This document shows positions 29,845 through 42,191 of a stretch of DNA of 64,000 nt, piece after piece (position 1 is the stretch's first letter; every line of letters begins with the position of its first letter). The translations under genes were made by a program, and so were the position numbers. The stretch is taken from contig NC_080423.1 of assembly GCF_029873635.1 (NCBI RefSeq), forward strand, positions 100,068,991-100,132,990, read 5' to 3'. A model generated the notes under the pieces. It was not told the origin of the DNA and did no database searches. It saw nothing but the letters and a program-made list of their open reading frames with translations. This DNA is from Malania oleifera. Lineage: Eukaryota > Streptophyta > Magnoliopsida > Santalales > Ximeniaceae.

Positions 29845-31924
29845 TGTAACGACCCAAAAAATACTGATATTTAAATATTAAAGAGAAACAAAAATGGAAA
29901 TTCGTTGACGAGTGCATAAGGAAATTCGTCGACGAATACAGGGTTTCGTCGATGAGAAAATGCCAAGAGACGGATATGGGCTGCTCTGAATTTCGTTGAT
30001 GAATACAGGGTTTCGTCGACGAATTTAATGAAGGACTCATTGACGAGGTGACGTGTCTCATTGACGAATCTAGCAATATAAATAGTGGAAAATCGGGATT
30101 TTTTATCATTTTCAGCGCCCTTCTCTCTCTTTCTACGACCCTCTCTCATTTCTCTCTTTGTTTTCGGGTTAGTTTCTCACTGGATCGAAGATCTGAGGCT
30201 ACCACGACGCTCCTAAAGAAATTCTCTACAAGTCTGCTGGAGCTGATCGTTGGAAAAGTTGGGTTGGATTTCGCCCCAATCTCAAGGTAAGGCATTTTAT
30301 TCAGTATTTGTCTTTCCCTCGGTTATAAGAAATGTTGTAGGTAAGAAAATACTGATGTTTTGTTCTGGAGGATTGTGTTTTCAGGATGTTAACTTAGAAA
30401 CCCTGCGGGTATAGAGCCAGAATTTTATAGGGGCTTTTCAAAGTTAAGGTAAGGGAAATGTGCTATGCTAGGAGTTTTCATAATGCTATTAGAGATTTCA
30501 TAGACACATATTTATACCAATTTATTATACAGTATTTACAGAATATGAGTTTAAATGCTTGTATGACCTGAGTAGATTTTCATGTGATGAAGAATGTATA
30601 CAACTTTTATAATGTATTATACTATACTGAATATACAAATAAAGATATATATATATATATTCACAGAGATTATACAGAGAAATTTACATGCATATATAAT
30701 TTTTATATGAGTAGTTTCATGAAACAGACGTATATATATATATATACATATACATGTATACATTTTTATTTAGATTAGTATTATATCACAATTTTATACA
30801 GAACAATATATACCGAGTTATAGCATGCCATGTTTTCTATTACCATAACATACAGAGTATATAGACAAAGTATATAGACAGAGATACAAAGGTAGCATCA
30901 AGGTGCTACAGATACAGTATACAGAGATTACAGTATTTACAATACAAAAAGATAGCGTTATGGTAACTTTGGAAACATGATGAAAACAGTAAAAGAGTAT
31001 ATATGTATATATGTATATAGTATCAGATCCTTATGGAAAGAATACAGACAGATACAGTGCAGATATAGAATACAGAGCACGGTACCGTTACTATATACAG
31101 ATAGAGTGCAACCACATATCTTAGATAGTGTGTGGGTACCGTCAGCCGTGCTCGAAGAGGATGCAGCTCCCCAGTTCACTGGGTGGAGGGGACCGGTTTT
31201 GACGAGGTAGTAGCCAGTCTCGAGCCTAGGAGTGGATGTAGTTTGGCCGGGCTGAGGTAGTGTAGAGTATATTGACTTATCTGGAGGGCTGACTAGATGA
31301 AGTCCCGCCTACGGGCTGCACAACCCTGTCATGAGGGGTCAAATCATGACGTACAGAGTCTTAGGGATAAAGCACAATTATGTATATGTATACAGTTTTA
31401 CAGTATATGATAAGTATAGTATGATATTATCAGTATGAAAAATAGAAAAACATATGATACAATATATTTTAAATTGTGAAAGAAAGATATGCTTTACAAA
31501 TGATTTAATGCATTATAGTTCAGTTACTATTTTAAAAGTATCTTTAACTTAGTTGCCACACATTAGTAATAGCATATTTTCACTTACTGAGCGTCGACTT
31601 ACCCCTTTACTTTAACATTTTTCAGGTGAGCCATCTAGGCGAGCAAATCAGGCTCGCGGATAGAGATTAGTTGGATTACCCTGGTTATAGGGTGAGTTTT
31701 TTACAGAGTTGTATATATTTTTGAGTAGATGATGCTGGAGGGGTATTTTTGTATAGCTATGGTCTGTATATACTGGATTCTTGTATTGTATAGTAAATAT
31801 GTGAATGGTTGCATGATATATGTTTCCGCTGCTTAGGTTTGGATGTGTATATATATATATATATATATATAGATAGATAGATAGATAGATAAAAAAAAAT
31901 GGTATGGATTTTGAGGATGTTACA
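29845..31924 (+). mobile_element. Solo LTR F (2080 bp)
   Basis: Starts TGTAACGACCC and ends GGATGTTACA; flanks AAGGC and AGGGC match at 4 of 5 bases. It inserted in LINE K only 4 bp from LTR E, in the opposite orientation. Palindromes start at 29902, 29926, 29946, 29993, 30013, 30037 and 30058. TGACGTGTC is at about 30048 and the TATA box at 30077. The leader has CTCAAG|gtaag near 30285 and tttttcag near 31626. A (TA)n(GATA)n run occupies 31849-31890. Confidence 0.87.
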
Positions 31925-32416
31925 AGGGCAGACAGGAATGATCTTTGTACCTAATGTAACTCTGAAAATGAATCACAAAGTCATCTCTATTTCAAATGAA
32001 GGATAGCTAATGAAGTGTGGGAAGTCATCAAAAAATGGATGGGCAGTACAAGATCAATGAGCACTTTAAAAGCTGCCCTCAAGTGGATGAAAAAAGATGC
32101 TGAAGGGAAAAGTGTTAGAGCAGTTGCTATGAAAGCTTGCCTGGCCACAACAGTCTATTGTCTGTGGCACTTTTAGAAATAAATGTAAATTTGATAAAGT
32201 TAATGTTTCAATTGATGCTATCATTAAATTTATTTTGACACGTGTACAAAATTCTATATGATAAATTTCTTGATTGGACACAAAAGTAATTCATTCAGTT
32301 AGTAGGGGTTGCTGTCTTGTGTTTGGATATTTGAGTGCAGTTAATCAGTGTGAATTGTTGGCTGGTTCTCTGCATGTCAGATTCTGGGCAAAGTGATCTG
32401 GATCTAGTTTTGCTGT
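31925..32416 (+). pseudogene. LINE K 3' end: zinc-knuckle (zf-RVT) region and tail
   Basis: Readable as DLCTLCNSENESQSHLYFKC, the C-x2-C...H...C knuckle typical of plant L1 elements. An EVWEVIKKWM segment and a short C-terminus follow, then 3' non-coding DNA. No clean poly-A tail or LINE TSD was seen. Confidence 0.75.
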
Positions 32417-32427
32417 GGTTACAAAAG

Positions 32428-32819
32428 TGGCAATCTATGGTCCTTTAAGAAACCGGAAGCATCCTAGAGTTGGGAGCGTAGTGGCTAGTGTACTGCGAGT
32501 AGTGCTTGGGTAAGTGGTAGGACTTTTGTTTCGCGGGTAGCCATTTTGGGGTATGTTGGCACCCAGATGTACATTTTGTATGTATGGAGTTAGGACTCCG
32601 TTTTGTTTTGTATAGACTCTGGTATGATACAGTACTTGTATAGAATGACCTTTTTCCACTGTGTATACGATTTGTGTATGGATGCGTATAGGGTGCCTGG
32701 TAACCCCACGAGGTCGGACCCTCGTTCATTATGCTGTATCGTTGTTCTTTGTACAGGGACATGTTAAGTTACTAATTCACCCCCGGGTCCCATTTCCAAG
32801 TTCGGGGGGTGACAGGTAC
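32428..32819 (+). repeat. LTR-end-like fragment between two copies of an 11-bp repeat
   Basis: About 390 bp lying between two copies of GGTTACAAAAG (32417-32427 and 32820-32830). The segment near its right end, ACCCCCGGGTCCCATTT followed by GGGGGGTGACA, resembles the 3' end of other plant gypsy LTRs. The 5' side has no matching LTR start. Nature uncertain. Confidence 0.4.
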
Positions 32820-32950
32820 GGTTACAAAAGAGCTACTATTAATGTATTGCATAACTTCCCTTAAGTTACCTATAACCACCTTATGTAACAACCTGGTTTT
32901 TCATGCTATTTTTTTTTTCACATATATAAACTGTAAAGTTTCACCGTTCT

Positions 32951-34987
32951 TGTAGTGACCCGAAGAATAATAGCATTTAAATAATAAGAGAGAGAGAAAT
33001 GGAAACAGAAACAAAAGGAGGTTGTAGACTTCGTCGACGACATTGCATTTTGGGGATAATAATAATTTCAAGAAATTGCTAGGACTCGTCGACAAATATA
33101 GGGGTTCGTCGACGAGTGCAAAAGGAAATTCGTTGACGAATACAGAGTTTCGTCGACGAAGATCTTTAGGACCTCGTCAACGAAGGCAAGATTTCATCGA
33201 TGAGAAACTACCGAATGAAGAATAGGCTGCTCTGAATTTCGTCGAGGAATACAGGGTTTCATTGACGAATTTAATGAAGAACTAGTTGACGAGGTGACGT
33301 GTCTCGTCGACGAATCTAACCCTATAAGTAGTGAAAAATCGGATTTTTATTTACTTTCAGCGCTCCTCTCTCTCTCCTTTCTCCCTCTACGCCACTCTCT
33401 CCCTTCTCTCTTCGATTTTGGCCCCGCCAGTTGCTGGATCGAAGATTTAAGGCTACCACGACGCTCCCGGCGAAGTTCTCTGCGAGTCTGTCGGAGCTGA
33501 TCGTTGGAAAAATAAAGTTGAATTTCATCCCAAATTCAGGATAAGGTCTTTTAGCCCATTTTTTGCCTTATAACAATTATAAGAAATGATGTAGGCGGAG
33601 AAATACTGATATTTTGTAATGACAAACATTGTTTTCAAGGTGTTATGTAGGAGGCCCTGCGGGTATTAGGCCAGTATACCATAGGGGCTTTTTAGTAGTT
33701 AGGTAAGGGAAATATGCTATGTTAGGTATTTTTAAAATATTATATCGTTTACTAAATTATGAAAATTATGTATTAAAGTATTGTGTGGCTTGAGATTATG
33801 AGTATAGTACGGAGATATGTTTTATGAATTTCAGTATCATGATTTTACGAAGATGTTTTACCATGATTATACGAATTTCTAGTACCATAATTATATGAAT
33901 CTCAGTACCATGATTATACGAATATCAGTATTATGATTATGCAGTTTCAGTGTTATGATTATATAGTTCTCAGTATTATGACGTATGAATTATAGTTACA
34001 GTTTATGCAGTATCATGTTTATTACAGTTATTTCAGAATCATGGTAAATTAGTAGTTGTATATAGAAATACATTATATAGTAGCAGACCCTGTTGGACTA
34101 TGCAGTTACAGAGTACGGTACCGTTGCTATAGATATTATGTTACGTTATGAGTGCAACCACTTATTTAGATAATATGTGGTAGTAGGTCGATTACCTAGG
34201 CCCTTGACGTGGACAGGCTCCCCATTAGATATGGGTTGAGGTGGGCAGATCAGACCGATGGAGTATAGTGGTTTACCCTGGTCGGCCAGCCAGCGTAGAT
34301 CCTGCCTACGGGCCGCACAACGTTGTCATTAGGGGTTAAATCATGACACATAGTTATCCACAGGGAAAGTTTTCAGTTACTATTACGTATGTATAGATTT
34401 ATAGAAACAGGGAACATACTTATGTACACTAGAAGTATTTTGAATAGTATCCTATAATATTGTTATGTTAAGCAACATAGAAAGGGTGGTGTATTTTATT
34501 ACTTGTACTGCACTTACGTATCCAGTTATACATGATTATATGAAAACATATTTTCATAATACTATAGCTCATTTGCCACACACTAGTAATAGCATATTTC
34601 GTCTTACTGAGCGTTGGCTCATCCCAGTGTTGAATCATTTTCAGGTAATCCAGGTAGGCGAGTAGACCAGGCTCGCAGATAGAGGGGCCGCGGTACTGCC
34701 CTGTCAGTAGAGAGTCGGTACATTTTGGGAGTGTTATTATATATCCCACCTTAGTTGAGGGAATTTTGGGGAAACAGATATATGTGTATATTATGGGAAA
34801 CATGTAGTACTCTGGTATTGGTTTTGTATTGTGTATATATTTTCATATGGTTATGTCTATGTGATTTATGCTTCTCGCTGCTTAGGTTAATGTTTGGGTT
34901 ACCCCCTAGCATGGTATCAAAGCATGTAGAATGTTATTGTATATATAAAAAAAAAAAAAAAACCTGGAAATTAAGCAGGTTGTTACA
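32951..34987 (+). repeat. 5' LTR of element G (2037 bp)
   Basis: The 3' remainder repeats at 39083-40211. A tandem array of about 27 bp (ACCATGATTATACGAAT and variants) spans 33850-33990. The family matches solo LTR C. Confidence 0.9.
33031..33330 (+). promoter_or_regulatory. LTR promoter module of element G: eleven phased palindromes, ACGTGTC, TATA box
   Basis: TCGTCGACGA-like units start at 33031, 33086, 33106, 33130, 33150, 33174, 33194, 33239, 33259, 33283 and 33304. Steps are 55, 20, 24, 20, 24, 20, 45, 20, 24 and 21. TGACGTGTC lies between the last two. TATAAGTA starts at 33323, 19 bp after the last unit. Variant units mostly differ by C to T or G to A at CpG. Confidence 0.7.
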
Positions 34988-34990
34988 GTT

Positions 34991-35003
34991 TGGTATCAGA
35001 GCC
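34991..35003 (+). other. Primer-binding site of element G (initiator tRNA-Met)
   Basis: TGGTATCAGAGCC, three bases after the 5' LTR end. Confidence 0.9.
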
Positions 35004-35292
35004 TAGGTTTGCTAGGTTCTGTAGACTTTAGAGTGCAACAGAAGCAATACCAGAGTATAGGAAAAAACATTGGGGTTTGTTCTATGTTTGGGTACAGGAT
35101 TTCTATAGTGGTTTCTGTGTTTTTCCTGGAGTGACGATTTCAGGAAAACTATAGTAAACTATTGTTGGGTCGTGTGTCTAGGTGACAGAACTGGATATTG
35201 AGTTAAGGTTAGGGAAGGTAATTAATTTTGAGTTGGTACAGGATAGGTCCGTATAGGAGAGAAAGTGCTTAAGTGTGTTTCTTGTTTTCAAG

Positions 35293-36310
35293 ATGGATCC
35301 AGGAAGTAGTGGCACGAATGCTGGGGAGGACAGGCCAAGACCTTCGAGCATAGGTGGAGGAGATATAGATGTTGTACTGCGCAGTGTCACTCAGCAGGTG
35401 ATGGCTGAGATGGCCAGGAGCTCTGGGGAGCGTGGCTGTTCGATTGAGCAGTTTACGCGTATGAAGCTCCCATCCTTTTCTGGAGGTGATGATCCGATTG
35501 TAGCTGAGAATTGGGTCCAGGATATCGAGGAGACGTTGGCAGTGCTTCCATGTATAGATGAGCAGAAGGTAGCATTTGCCACATTTAAGTTAACGGGGGA
35601 GGCAAAGCGCTGGTGGAGAGCAGCGCATTTGATAGAGGAGCAGAGGTAGGCTCTAGTTCCAGTGACGTGGGACCAATTTAGGGAGTTTTTTTTCAAGCGG
35701 TATTTCCCCGCGATCGTTCGGAGTGCAAAGGCAGCAGAGTTTCTGCATTTAGTACAGGGACAGATGACTGTATCCCAGTACGTGGCTCGGTTTGTCGAGT
35801 TGTCACGTTTTGCTCCACATCAAGCACCTGATGAAGAGAAAAAGGCAAGGAAGTTTGAAGAGGGACTAAGGCAGAACTTGTTTGAGTAGGTGATTAGTTT
35901 CAGGGCTCAGACATTCACAGAGGTTGTAGACAGAGCTGCAATTATTGAGAGTGGTATTCAGAGGGGTGTAGCAGCTCAGAGTCAGAGGAAGAGGCTTGCA
36001 CCTCAGGGTTTTTAGGCTGGCTCTAGTAGGGGTCCATGGAGAGGAGGTCACGATAGGGGAGACCAGAGGCAGGTAGTAAGACCTCGTGGGAACTAGGGTG
36101 CACCGACATACCTGGTGTGTTAGACATGTGGGAGACATCATTTGGGAGAGTGCTGGGTAGGCAAGGGTGTATGTTATCGTTGTGGAAGACCCGGTCACAT
36201 GATGCGTGAGTGCCCAGGTCAGCAGGACTAGGTCCCAGCACCCAGGCCTTATCAAGGAAGACATCAGGCAACATGGGGAGGATACCAGGCGCCTTGAGGT
36301 GGCTAGTAGA
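35293..36310 (+). pseudogene. gag of element G (multiple stops)
   Basis: Start MDPGSSG at 35293, then capsid motifs [24 protein letters not shown] and QGQMTVSQYVARFVELSRF. The nucleocapsid has TCGRHHLGEC and a zinc knuckle CYRCGRPGHMMREC near 36175-36215. At least seven in-frame stops interrupt it (for example 35647, 35887, 36013), almost all TAG where the relatives have CAG. Otherwise the frame is kept, so the damage is mainly point decay. Confidence 0.87.
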
Positions 36311-36315
36311 AGAAT

Positions 36316-39083
36316 GTGGCCCCAACGCAAGTATATACTCTGACGCCAGGAGATGCAGAGGCTGCAATGGATGTGGTGACAGGTACATTTACTATTTCAT
36401 CATATTCAGTTATTGTTCTTTTTGACTCGGATGCTACATATTCTTTCATTTCTGCATCTTATGTTAAACTATCTGAGAGTGAGACCCAGTCATTAAACAT
36501 ATCGCTGTCGGTAGCTACACCATCAGGGTCAGTGATCAGATGTCAGAGGGTACTTAGAGGCTATCCGATAAAAATTCAGGGGAAAATACTACCAACAGAT
36601 CTTATTGTGTTTGATATGTGTGGGTTCGATATAATATTGGGTATGGACTGGTTGGCTGTCAATCATGCCAGCATCGATTGTTTCCAGAAAGAAATAATTT
36701 TCAGATCTCCTGGAGAGTAGGAATTCATATTCGTTGGTTCACGGGTACGTGCTCCAACACAGTTGGTATCCGCCGTGCAAACGAGTAGATTACTCCTGGA
36801 TGGAGGTCAGGGGTTTATAGCATTTGTGAAAGAAGCATCTGAAAATGAATTGAAGATTGATAGTACTCCAATAGTACGAGAATTTTTAGATGTTTTTCCA
36901 GATGAGCTACCAGGGTTGCCTCTTGTACGCGAGGTAGATTTTCCTATAGATTTATCTTCAGGGATTGCGCCGATTTCTAAGGTCCCGTATCATATGGCTC
37001 TAGCCGAGTTGGGAGAATTGAAAAATTAGTTGCAAGACTTGTTGAACAAGAGATTTATATGACCCAATGTATCGCCATGGGGAGCTCTAGTGTTGTTCGT
37101 AAAGAAAAAAGACGGGTCCATGAGGATGTGTATTGATTACAGGGAGATAAACAAAGTTACTATCAAGAATAAATATCCTCTACCTCATATAGATGATTTG
37201 TTTGATCAACTCCAGGATACACAGGTATATTCCAAGATTGACCTTAGATCCGGGTATCATCAAGTGAGAGTAAAAGCGGAGGACGTCACGAAGACAGCCT
37301 TCAGGACTAGGTACGGGCACTATGAATTTCTCGTTATGCCGTTTGGTTTGACGAATGCCCCGACTGTGTTCATGGACTTGATAGTATCTAGATTAGTTTG
37401 TATTAGTTTTCATTGATGATATACTGGTGTACTCGAGGAGTTTTGAGGAGCATGAGGTACATTTGAGGCAGGTGCTACAGACACTCAGAGAGAAGAAGCT
37501 TTATGTTAAATTTAGCAAGTGTGAGCTCTAGCTTGAGAAGGTGAAATTTTTATGCCATGTGATCTCAAGAGACGGTATAGCAGTGGATCCCAGCAAGATT
37601 GACGCGGTGGTAAACTGGTCTAGGCCGAGAAATGTGTAGGAAGTTAGGAGCTTCTTAGGACTAGCAGGTTATTACCATCGTTTTGTTGAGGGGTTTTCAG
37701 CCTTGTCAGGTCCTTTCACGCGGTTAACTAGGAAAAATGCCAGATTTGAGTGGGATGAAGAATGCGAGCAGAGCTTCCAGGAATTAAAGCAGCGACTCGT
37801 CACTACACCAGTTCTGATGATTCCATCGGGAGGCGATGGTTATGTTATCTACAGTGATGCGTCCTTGAAAGGGCTCGGTTGTGTGCTGATGCAGCAGGGT
37901 AGGGTGGTGGCGTATGCGTCCAGACAGCTGAAAGAATATGAAAAGAACTACCCTACTCATGATCTAGAATTGGCTACGGTGGTACATGCATTGAAGATCT
38001 GGAGGCATTACCTTTATGGTGAGAGGTGTGAGATATTTTCTGATCATAAGAGCCTAAAATACATCTTTACATAGAAAGAGTTGAATATGCGGTAGAGGAG
38101 GTGGTTGGAACTTATCAAGGATTACGACTGCACCATCAGTTATCACCCAGGTAAAGCATATGTGGTATCTGATGCGCTGAGCTGTAAATCAGGAGACACA
38201 GCGCAACTAGCAGCGGTAGTTCAGCATCCGATTCAGATGGACTTAGAAAGACTCGGTGTGGAATTAGTGGAAGATGATTCCCAGGCGCTTATTTCCAGTT
38301 TGGTTGTAGAACCCACATTATATGAGAAGATTAAAGCCACTCAGAGAGATGATCCAGAGTTAGTGGAAGTGATAGCCAAAGTACAGGATGGTCAGGGGGA
38401 AGAATTCAGTATTTCTGATGATGAGGCTTTGAGATTTCGCACCAGATTGTGTGTGCCTGCAAATGATAGCATCAGGAGGACGATTTTAGAGAAGGCACTC
38501 AGATCTCTATACACTGTTCATCCCGACAGTACGAAAATGTATAGAGATTTGCGAGATTATTTATGGGGAAGTGGCATGAAGAGAGAGATAGCAGAATTTG
38601 TGTGGCAGTGTTTGATGTGCCAGCAGGTTAAGGCTGAGCACCAGAGACTGGCTGGTCAGTTGCAACCACTTTTCATTCGTGAGTGGAAATGGGACCACGT
38701 GTCCATGGATTTTGTTACTGGGCTGCCGCCGGCGTCGCATGGTTAGAATGTCATTTGGGTGATAGTTGATAGATTGACGAAGACAGAGCAGTTTCTACCT
38801 ATTAAGGTCAGCTACCCTATGAACATGTTAGCAGAGATTTACATACAGGAGATTGTTCGATCCCATGGAGTGCCGGTATCCATAGTCTCGGACTGTGATC
38901 CATGTTTTACATCACGGTTCTAGAGGAGTTTACAGGAGGCACAAGGGACTCAGCTAGCATTCAACATAACTTTTCACCCTCAAACCGATGGTCAGACTGA
39001 GAGAACCATCCATGTATTGGAAGATATGCTACGTGCTTGTGTGCTAGACTTTAGAGGTAGCTGGATTCAGTTTTTGCCGCTAG
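36316..39083 (+). pseudogene. pol of element G: protease, RT, RNase H, integrase (broken, 3'-deleted)
   Basis: Protease region DSDATYSFIS (family DSGATHSF) near 36425, then GFDIILGMDWLAV. Reverse transcriptase has [20 protein letters not shown] and [12 protein letters not shown]; a frameshift near 37385 precedes the catalytic IDDILVYS. RNase H ([17 protein letters not shown]) is intact over 37703-38074. The integrase zinc region ends CLMCQQVKAEH, and its core keeps the catalytic residues (MDFV, SDCD, QTERTI). The sequence ends at FLPLV at about 39083, where the deletion into the 3' LTR begins. Confidence 0.87.
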
Positions 39084-40211
39084 TTTTTACCATGATTATA
39101 CAAATTTCTAGTACCATAATTATACGAATCTCAGTACCATGATTATACGAATTTTAGAATTACGATTATGTAGTTTCAGTGTTATGATTATACAGTTCTT
39201 AGTATTATGACATATGAATTATAGTTACAGTTTATGCAGTATCATGCTTATTACAGTTATTTCAGAATCATGGTAAATCAGATAGTTGTATATAGAAATA
39301 CATTATATAATATCAGACCCTGTTGGACTATGCAGTTATAGAGCACGATACCGTTGTTACAGATATTGTGTTACGGTATGAGTGCAACCACCTATTTAGA
39401 TAATACGTGGTAGTAGGTCGATCACCTAGGCCCTTGACGTGGACAGGCACCCCATCAGATATGGGTTGAGGTGGGCAGATTAGACCGATGAAGTATAGTG
39501 GTTTATCCTGGTTGGCCAGCCAATGTAGATCCCGCCTACGGGTCGTACAACCCTATCATGAGGGGTTAAATCATGACACACAGTTATCCCCAAGGAAAGT
39601 TTTCAGTTACTACTACGTATGTACAGATTTACAGAAATAGGGAACATACTTATGTACACTAGAAGTATTTTGAATAGTAACCTATAATATTGTTATGTTA
39701 AGCAACATGGAAAGGGTGGTGTATTTTATTACTTGTACTGCACTTACGTATCCAGTTATACATGATTATATGAAAACAAATTTTCATAATGCTGTAGCTC
39801 ATTTGCCACACACTAGTAATGGTATATTTCGTCTTACTAAGCGTTGACTCATCCCAGTGTTGAATTATTTTCAGGTGATCCAGGTAGGCGAGCAGACTAG
39901 GCTCACAGATAGAGGGGCCGCGGTACTGCCCTGTCAGTAGAGAGTGAGTACATTTTGGGAGTGTTTTTGTATATCCTAGCATAGTTGAGGGAATTTTGGG
40001 GAAACAGATATGTGTGTATATTATGGGAAACATGTAGTACTCTGGTATTGGTTTTGTATTGTCTATATATTTTCACATGGTTATGTCTATGTGATTTATG
40101 CTTCTCGCTGCTTAGGTTAATGTTTGGGTTTACCCCCCAACATGGTATCAGAGCATGTAGAATGTTATTCTATAAAAAAAAAAAAACATGGAAATTTAGC
40201 AGGTCGTTACA
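39083..40211 (+). repeat. 3' LTR of element G, 5'-truncated
   Basis: Corresponds to 33854-34987 of the 5' LTR. It ends GGTCGTTACA, followed by the TSD GTTCT. The U3 promoter part is missing. Confidence 0.88.
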
Positions 40212-42191
40212 GTTCTGATACCTTCTAATATAAACATAACATCATCATGGACCAGGTAAGGACCTTGGAACCTGTATAACCCTAAACTACCTACGCAGCG
40301 GAAAGCAGAATACATACAACCACGTCAATATATACAATATCAGAGTGTCAGAATTTCCTAGAATATGCATACTTAACCATTTCCCAAAACGCCCTCACCT
40401 AGACCTAGGGACTACTCAAAATAATGACTTCCCAAAAACACTCACCCTACAAACAGGGCAGTATTGTAGTCTCATCTATTTGCGAGTCTGATCTGCTCGC
40501 CTAACTTGATCATCTAAAAAAATTAAATCACTAGGAAGAGACAATGCTTAGTAAGACGAAATATGCTATTGCTAGTGTGTGGCAGGTGAGTTTACATAAT
40601 TGTAAAATCTGATTTAGAAGTACTGTAAATAACTGAGTTTGAGAAAACACATATAAATAATACACAGTATAACTCATACCTATGTTGCTTAACATAACTG
40701 TTTTTTTGAATATTTTATTCATAATACTTCTAATATTCATAAATATATCTACGGTTTTTGTAAATCTGGATATAAATATAATAACTTAGAAAATTTCCCT
40801 AGATGAATAACTGAAAGTCATGATTTAACCCCTCATGACAAGGTTGTGCGGCCCGCAGGCTGGACCTATCACTGGCTGGCTGACTAGGATAAGTCAACTG
40901 AACTCTGAAAGTCATATCAGCCTCCTCAACCCTAACTAACGGGGAGCTTGTCCACAATATAGGCACGATTGACGGCTGAAAATTCACATATTATCTGAGT
41001 TATGTGGTTGTGCTCTGAACTGAAAATAGTTACGGTAACGTGCTCTACTGACTGAATCTGGTCCATCAGGGTCTGATACTATATACATATGTAACTGATA
41101 TTTCTATATTACTGTTTTACCATGATTTTGAAATATAACACTATAAAACTGATCTGAATAATCTGAAAATCTGAATAACTAACTGAATATTTAATATCTG
41201 TATATCTGAATATCTGTCTGAATATATGAGTATCTGAGTCTTATGATTCTGAATTCATGGTATCTTGGAAATACTATAAATCATGTTTCTGAATAACCTG
41301 AAAAATTTCTATATTTATGTATACTGAAAATCCATCATTCTATAGAACATGTATATTCCATGATATTTTTTGCTAATATACTGTAAAATATGGTATTTGT
41401 AAACTGTATAAATACTGTACTAATCTATTACGAGCTCATGCCACACAATTAAATAATTAGATTCACATGCTCTAAAATCTGTATTTTTTGTTATACTAAT
41501 ATTTTATGATATGAATAATAACCTGGTAAAACATATAATTTATACTGATAATCATACTAAAATTTTCTAGCATAACATATTTCCCTTACCTGATTATCTC
41601 AACACTAAATGCTATTTAAAATCTCACACGTGCGGCGTTCATAATTTCATCATCCTAAGATAATACATGTATAATTTTCCCAATCAAGTAACTAAATTCA
41701 CTTAGATAATTATCACATACATATTCCCCAAATCCACATATGCACAGCTTCTAGACTATAAATCATGTATCATTTTACCTGAGTTCCTGAAATATCACCC
41801 ATTGGGGTTCCCAAAACACCATATTCCTGAAAATATAACACCCTGATTTTACTTCACAAAACTCCAATATATTCTCATATAATACAAAATCTAGGCTCAA
41901 ATGAATTTGGTAATACTAACAATATCCAAATACTCTACTTACCTTAGTTTTGGGATGGTTCTCAAACTTCTCAAATCAATATTTTGCTCCGACTATGTTG
42001 TAGAAAATCTCCCCAGGATCACCGTGGTAACTTTTGATCATCGAACTAGGGAGAATCGAAGCTGAATTTTTAGAGAGAAGGCATAGAATTCTGGTTCTAG
42101 AGAGAGAGACACTGTGGCATGTAGGAGTTGTGCGTAGGAATTGAATTTGGGACTATATATAGAGTGTTGTTCATGAGGCACTCGTCGACGA

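Larger units (their letters stand above)
32951..40211 (+). mobile_element. Element G: decayed Ty3/gypsy chromovirus with truncated 3' side
   Basis: Flanked by the perfect 5-bp TSD GTTCT (32946-32950, 40212-40216) inside LTR H. The 5' LTR 32951-34987 is complete (TGTAGTGACC...TTGTTACA). The interior encodes gag and pol up to the integrase core. At about 39083 the pol sequence jumps directly into the middle of the 3' LTR (matching 5' LTR position 33854). The integrase C-terminus, chromodomain, polypurine tract and first ~900 bp of the 3' LTR are therefore deleted. Many stops. Same broad lineage as element A by protein. Confidence 0.9.
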
